Shown: one piece after another, positions 60,785 through 64,000 of the stretch
Layout of the letters: every line of letters begins with the position of its first letter
Position numbering within the stretch: the stretch's first letter is position 1
DNA from: Martinezella hainanensis
GTDB lineage: Bacteria; Pseudomonadota; Alphaproteobacteria; Rhizobiales; Rhizobiaceae
DNA: 64,000 bases
Assembly (NCBI RefSeq): GCF_900094555.1
Contig: NZ_FMAC01000003.1
Coordinates: 372,001 to 436,000, forward strand
Reading direction: 5' to 3'
Notes under the pieces: generated by a model
The model's database searches: none
Seen by the model: the letters and a program-made list of their open reading frames with translations, nothing else
Told to the model about the DNA's origin: nothing
Position numbers and translations under genes: made by a program

Positions 60785-63139
60785 TCACAGCCAGCCGAGC
60801 GCGGTTGCTGCCCGGATCGCTTCGGCGCGGCGATGACAGCCCAGCTTGCGAAACAGATTTCCGAGGTGAAATTTCACCGTCACCTCGGAAACATTGAGAG
60901 TATGGGCAATGCGCTTGTTCGACATGCCGCTTGCGATCAGCTGGATCATCTGCACCTCGCGCTGCGAGAGACCACCTTGCAGGGCTTTCGCCTGCGGCGA
61001 ATTCATCGAAGCGGCAAAAAGCGAAAGCGCGGTGCGGACATCGGACGAGGTCTCTATGAAGCTGCGGATACGCTGGTTCTTGAGCAACGGCGAAAGGAAG
61101 ATCCGCTCCTCGGAGAGGACGCCGTTGCAGCCGAGGCGTGTCGCGCTTTCAAGCGCAGACAGCAGATGCGCGCGCGTCGCGGCATTGTCACGGCGTTGAT
61201 AGGCGGCATAGCTTTGCCAGAGCTGCAGGGCAACTTTCTCTCGGTTGGTGACTTTCGGGTTGGCGATCAGCGCATCGATCTGGCGCGAGAGATAGGGGCG
61301 CGGCGTCGACAGACGCACGCTGTCGCGCAGCCATGCCATAGCGTAGGAAATCTCGTCCCGTCTCGTCAGGCGGGTCAGTTCTTCGTTGGCGCTTTCGACC
61401 CAGTTGCGGCCGATGCGCATGCGGACGGCGGAAAGCGTTAGTGCTGCATCGCTCCAGCGATTGGCATTCTGATACGCAATCGCGGTGCGGATCTCCATCA
61501 TCGCGTGGAATTGCAGGCCCTCTGACAGATGGATCCAGAGCCCGTCGAGAAAACCGGGCCGGATCACCATCGGAAAATGATCGGCCAGGACCTGTGACGC
61601 ATAGTGAAGCGCGAACTGCATCAAGCTGGGCCAGATTTCCGCGGCGGCGAAACCATCGAACTCATTCTGAACGAACTGCAGGAGATCGCGAGGGTGACCT
61701 GCCTCATAGGCGATGGAGGCTTCGGCGAGCCGCAGCATCCGGAATTCCGCCTCTGCCGCGTGCGGCACCTGTTCGAGTTTCTGCCGTGCCTCCTGGGCAG
61801 CCCGACGTGCAAAAAGGGCATCGCCGCTCATAAGGCGCAACACCGTCTGATGCAGATGGATGAAGAATTCCAGCAGCGGCTGGCCGCCCATATGGCCGAG
61901 GTAGATCAAGGCGCGGGCGGCAGCCGCCTCCGCCTCGCGAAAATTCCGGCGGCGAATTTCGAATTCCAGCAGCGCGTTGTAATAGGCAGCCCATTTGCCG
62001 TAATCCCCCATCGGATAATCCGCCATGAACTCGCCGAGCCGGGTGATCATGGCGTCGGTCGGCATCAGGTCTTCGGAGATCATGAGATTGAGCCGGAAGG
62101 TTCGTGCCGCAAAGGAAAAGCGCGACCCGCGCAGCAAGACCTTGAGCGGATCGAGATAGTCCGAACCCAGATGCTTGCCGACCAGATGGCGCACGCGCTG
62201 CAGTTCTCCGAGCTTCAGGAGCGTGCGGGCCATGGCAAAGAGCACGACCTCGTTGGTTGCGATCATCTCGTGGGAAAACCGCATGATGATGTCGCGAAAG
62301 GTCTGGAGGCTGTTGCGGTAGATCAGTTCCAGGCCGCGGGCACGCTCCAGAATTTGTGCTGCGTGGGCCTCATGTCCATGCTCCAGGAGCAGGGCCATGG
62401 CAGCAAGCGCTCGTCCCGCCCGTTCGAGGGCGGAAGCGACCTCAATCACCGCGACTGCTGTCTCGAAGGTCGCCAGCCGTTCGCCGACGGCGATGGTCAG
62501 AAGTTTCAACAGCTCTGGGTGTTCATCTGGAGCCTCGACAAGCAGAGGCGGCAATAGGCCAGCCCATTCATCGGACGGGAGCGAGGCGGGCGCTTCGAGC
62601 CAGATCGATAGCGAAGCCGTCTGTCCCGGTGAAAGGTGAGCGAGGAAATTTTCGCGCAGGTAGTCGATGCTCAGGCGTGTGTCCTGCAGGTGCGTCAGCG
62701 GCAGAAATGCCGGCCAACCGGCGTAATCCCTGAGGAGCCGCTCGGCTTCTTCGGTATGAAGATCACGCAATTCCTCTTTCGAAAATGTGAGATCCCCACC
62801 GTCGAGCGTGACTGCACCGCGATGCAGGATAAGCCGCGCCAGTCCGCTGATGCGCTGATCGGGGCGGCAGGCGACCACCAGCACGCCGATGGTCTCGACG
62901 AGTTGGGCAGAAACGCGAGCCGACCGCACTGACACTGGCACGTCCCAGAAGAGCCAACCATCCTCAACATCGCTCATCCGCGGCTGCTGCAGGCTGCAGA
63001 CCTTCCGGCCCATCGCCTTTGCTACCATGGACAGAACAGTGGTCTTTCCGGCGCCCGCAGGGGCGCGCAGGAAGATCACGCCCGCTCGCTCTGCGGCGAT
63101 GCGGCGGCAAAGATTGGGCCGGGGGATCAATCTGTTCAT
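60785..63139 (-). CDS. MalT-like large LuxR-family regulator (LAL)
   Basis: 784 residues. N-terminal P-loop APAGAGKTT (26-34) of the STAND/AP-ATPase type, a long helical-repeat (TPR-like) sensor, and a C-terminal LuxR HTH: LSQREVQMIQLIASG and SNKRIAHTLNVSEVTVKFHLGNLFRKL. Proteins of this kind multimerise with ATP and a ligand and activate transport/catabolic operons. Divergent from a dipeptide-type ABC transporter whose promoter region contains direct repeats suitable for such an activator. Start ATG at 63139 follows no strong ribosome site; an ATG-rich region is not present upstream. Confidence 0.93.
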   Translation of the reverse strand: MNRLIPRPNLCRRIAAERAGVIFLRAPAGAGKTTVLSMVAKAMGRKVCSLQQPRMSDVEDGWLFWDVPVSVRSARVSAQLVETIGVLVVACRPDQRISGLARLILHRGAVTLDGGDLTFSKEELRDLHTEEAERLLRDYAGWPAFLPLTHLQDTRLSIDYLRENFLAHLSPGQTASLSIWLEAPASLPSDEWAGLLPPLLVEAPDEHPELLKLLTIAVGERLATFETAVAVIEVASALERAGRALAAMALLLEHGHEAHAAQILERARGLELIYRNSLQTFRDIIMRFSHEMIATNEVVLFAMARTLLKLGELQRVRHLVGKHLGSDYLDPLKVLLRGSRFSFAARTFRLNLMISEDLMPTDAMITRLGEFMADYPMGDYGKWAAYYNALLEFEIRRRNFREAEAAAARALIYLGHMGGQPLLEFFIHLHQTVLRLMSGDALFARRAAQEARQKLEQVPHAAEAEFRMLRLAEASIAYEAGHPRDLLQFVQNEFDGFAAAEIWPSLMQFALHYASQVLADHFPMVIRPGFLDGLWIHLSEGLQFHAMMEIRTAIAYQNANRWSDAALTLSAVRMRIGRNWVESANEELTRLTRRDEISYAMAWLRDSVRLSTPRPYLSRQIDALIANPKVTNREKVALQLWQSYAAYQRRDNAATRAHLLSALESATRLGCNGVLSEERIFLSPLLKNQRIRSFIETSSDVRTALSLFAASMNSPQAKALQGGLSQREVQMIQLIASGMSNKRIAHTLNVSEVTVKFHLGNLFRKLGCHRRAEAIRAATALGWL

Positions 63140-63171
63140 GCAGGGTTTGTAAGCATATAGCGAAAAATAAC

Positions 63172-63199
63172 CTATACCATAAAGCTAAAAAACTATACC
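63172..63199. promoter_or_regulatory. CTATACC direct repeats in the LuxR/ABC divergent promoter
   Basis: CTATACC occurs twice, 21 bases apart (two helical turns), in an AT-rich stretch between the divergent genes. MalT-type activators bind direct repeats of a short box, so this is a candidate site. No consensus for this regulator is known to me. Confidence 0.5.
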
Positions 63200-63275
63200 T
63201 TTGTCCCGTTGTTCATCGCCGGAAGATGCGGATTGTTGTTGCCAGGTTAGCTGGCGAACAAGGAACCTCCCGTCG

Positions 63276-64000
63276 ATGCAGCAACATCCGTTGGTCGCGA
63301 TCCTGACGCGGCTCAGCACTTTCGTGCTGGTCATGATCGCGCTCTCCATCATGATTTTCGCGCTGGCGCGCGTCGTGCCCGGAGATCCCGCGCGCATGGC
63401 GCTCGGCCCTGCGGCAACGCAGGAACAGGTCGATGCGCTCCGTGTTCAGATGGGCCTGGATAAGCCGCTTCTGGTGCAATATGTCGACTATGTCGGCAAG
63501 GCGCTGCGGGGTGATCTCGGCATGTCGCTGGTCTCGCAGCGTCCGGTCACGACCGATTTGGAGCAGACGGTGCCGGCGACCGTCGAACTGGTGCTCGTCT
63601 CCGTCATCTTCATGTTCGTGGTGGCCATTCCGCTCGGGGTCATCACCGCGCATTTCCGCGATCGTGCGCTGGACCATATCGGCCGAATCCTGTCCTTGAC
63701 CGGGGTGACCATTCCGAGCTTCCTGTTTGCGATCAGCCTGCAATTGCTGGCCGCGCGCTGTCTGCCGAACTGGCCGATCATCGGCCGTCTCGATCATTCC
63801 TTAAGTTTTCAGCCTGGGCCGACCGGATTCCTGTTGATCGATGGGCTGCTAGCGGGACGTCTGGATGTGTTTGTCGATGCGCTCCAGCATCTCGTGCTGC
63901 CTGCCTTTGCGCTTGCCATGGCCGGTATCGGCCAGATTACCCGCATCACCCGTTCCTCCATGCTGGAGAACCAGCGCAAGGACCATGTCTTGACCTTGCA
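63276..64000 (+). CDS. Dipeptide/oligopeptide-type ABC transporter permease (DppB-like), partial
   Basis: The first 241 residues are visible; the gene runs past the window (full length ~330). Opening FVLVMIALSIMIFALARVVPGDPARMALG, then LGLDKPLLVQY-like and GDLGMSLVSQRPV are the DppB/NikB hallmarks, and the EAA-loop region begins TRITRSSMLENQRKDHV. Imports peptides, nickel-chelates or opine-like solutes together with DppC/D/F-like partners expected downstream. AAGGAA precedes the ATG. Divergent from a MalT-like regulator, which is its probable activator. Confidence 0.93.
   Translation, partial: MQQHPLVAILTRLSTFVLVMIALSIMIFALARVVPGDPARMALGPAATQEQVDALRVQMGLDKPLLVQYVDYVGKALRGDLGMSLVSQRPVTTDLEQTVPATVELVLVSVIFMFVVAIPLGVITAHFRDRALDHIGRILSLTGVTIPSFLFAISLQLLAARCLPNWPIIGRLDHSLSFQPGPTGFLLIDGLLAGRLDVFVDALQHLVLPAFALAMAGIGQITRITRSSMLENQRKDHVLTL

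Noticed and set aside
1..64000. tRNA, rRNA, CRISPR array, transposase or prophage genes
   Set aside because: I looked for these on both strands and found no convincing cloverleaf, repeat-spacer array, transposase signature or integrase.

Overview
The window looks like chromosomal or large-replicon DNA of a Rhizobiaceae bacterium, most likely Rhizobium itself. The GC content is high, there are many ABC transporters and LysR/LacI/GntR/AraC/TetR-type regulators, the Mrp antiporter has a fused A/B subunit as in rhizobial Pha systems, and the repeat just after the first gene resembles the RIME palindromes of Rhizobium. I see no rRNA, tRNA, CRISPR array or insertion sequence. Genus-level assignment is inference.

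Layout. 1-402 is the end of an intradiol ring-cleavage dioxygenase. 622-12942 is a surface-polysaccharide cluster: a GIPC-transferase-like protein, a GT4 glycosyltransferase, a Wzx flippase, a Wzz/GumC-like co-polymerase with a degenerate kinase domain, a Tat-exported GH5 glucanase, a Wzy-like polymerase, and an opposing unit of WecG-type glycosyltransferase, flavoprotein and GNAT-like protein. 13538-21134 holds small independent units: MarR+GNAT behind a perfect-looking operator, a LysE exporter, a membrane alpha/beta hydrolase, a Gre-like factor, and a LacI-controlled PhyH/SDR pair.

21227-31876 is the most unusual part. A C-P lyase-type operon (phnGHIJKLM) lies directly behind a CUT1 sugar ABC operon with a PfkB kinase, and a divergent PhnF-like GntR regulator lies beyond. 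The same CATTCGAATG-type palindrome stands before all three units, in pairs 20-21 bp apart before two of them. The PhnJ protein has lost three of the four cysteines needed for radical-SAM C-P bond cleavage (only Cys248 remains), while the PhnI histidines and both ATPases look intact. phnCDE, phnN and phnP are absent here. The locus may therefore be a C-P-lyase-derived machine that no longer breaks C-P bonds by the known chemistry and is fed by a sugar-type importer.

31972-51853 carries scattered metabolic and regulatory genes: methyltransferase, acyltransferase, FUSC efflux with LysR, a CDF-like transporter, AraC/P450/ferredoxin/2OG-dioxygenase, NUDIX, VOC, TetR with a GAPDH, an OmpR/EnvZ-type two-component pair, SRPBCC with LysR, and cytochrome b561. 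52534-58534 is a complete Mrp/Pha-type cation/H+ antiporter operon. It is followed by a small conspicuous ORF, a Na/Pi cotransporter, a MalT-like LuxR regulator, and the start of a dipeptide-type ABC operon that runs off the window.
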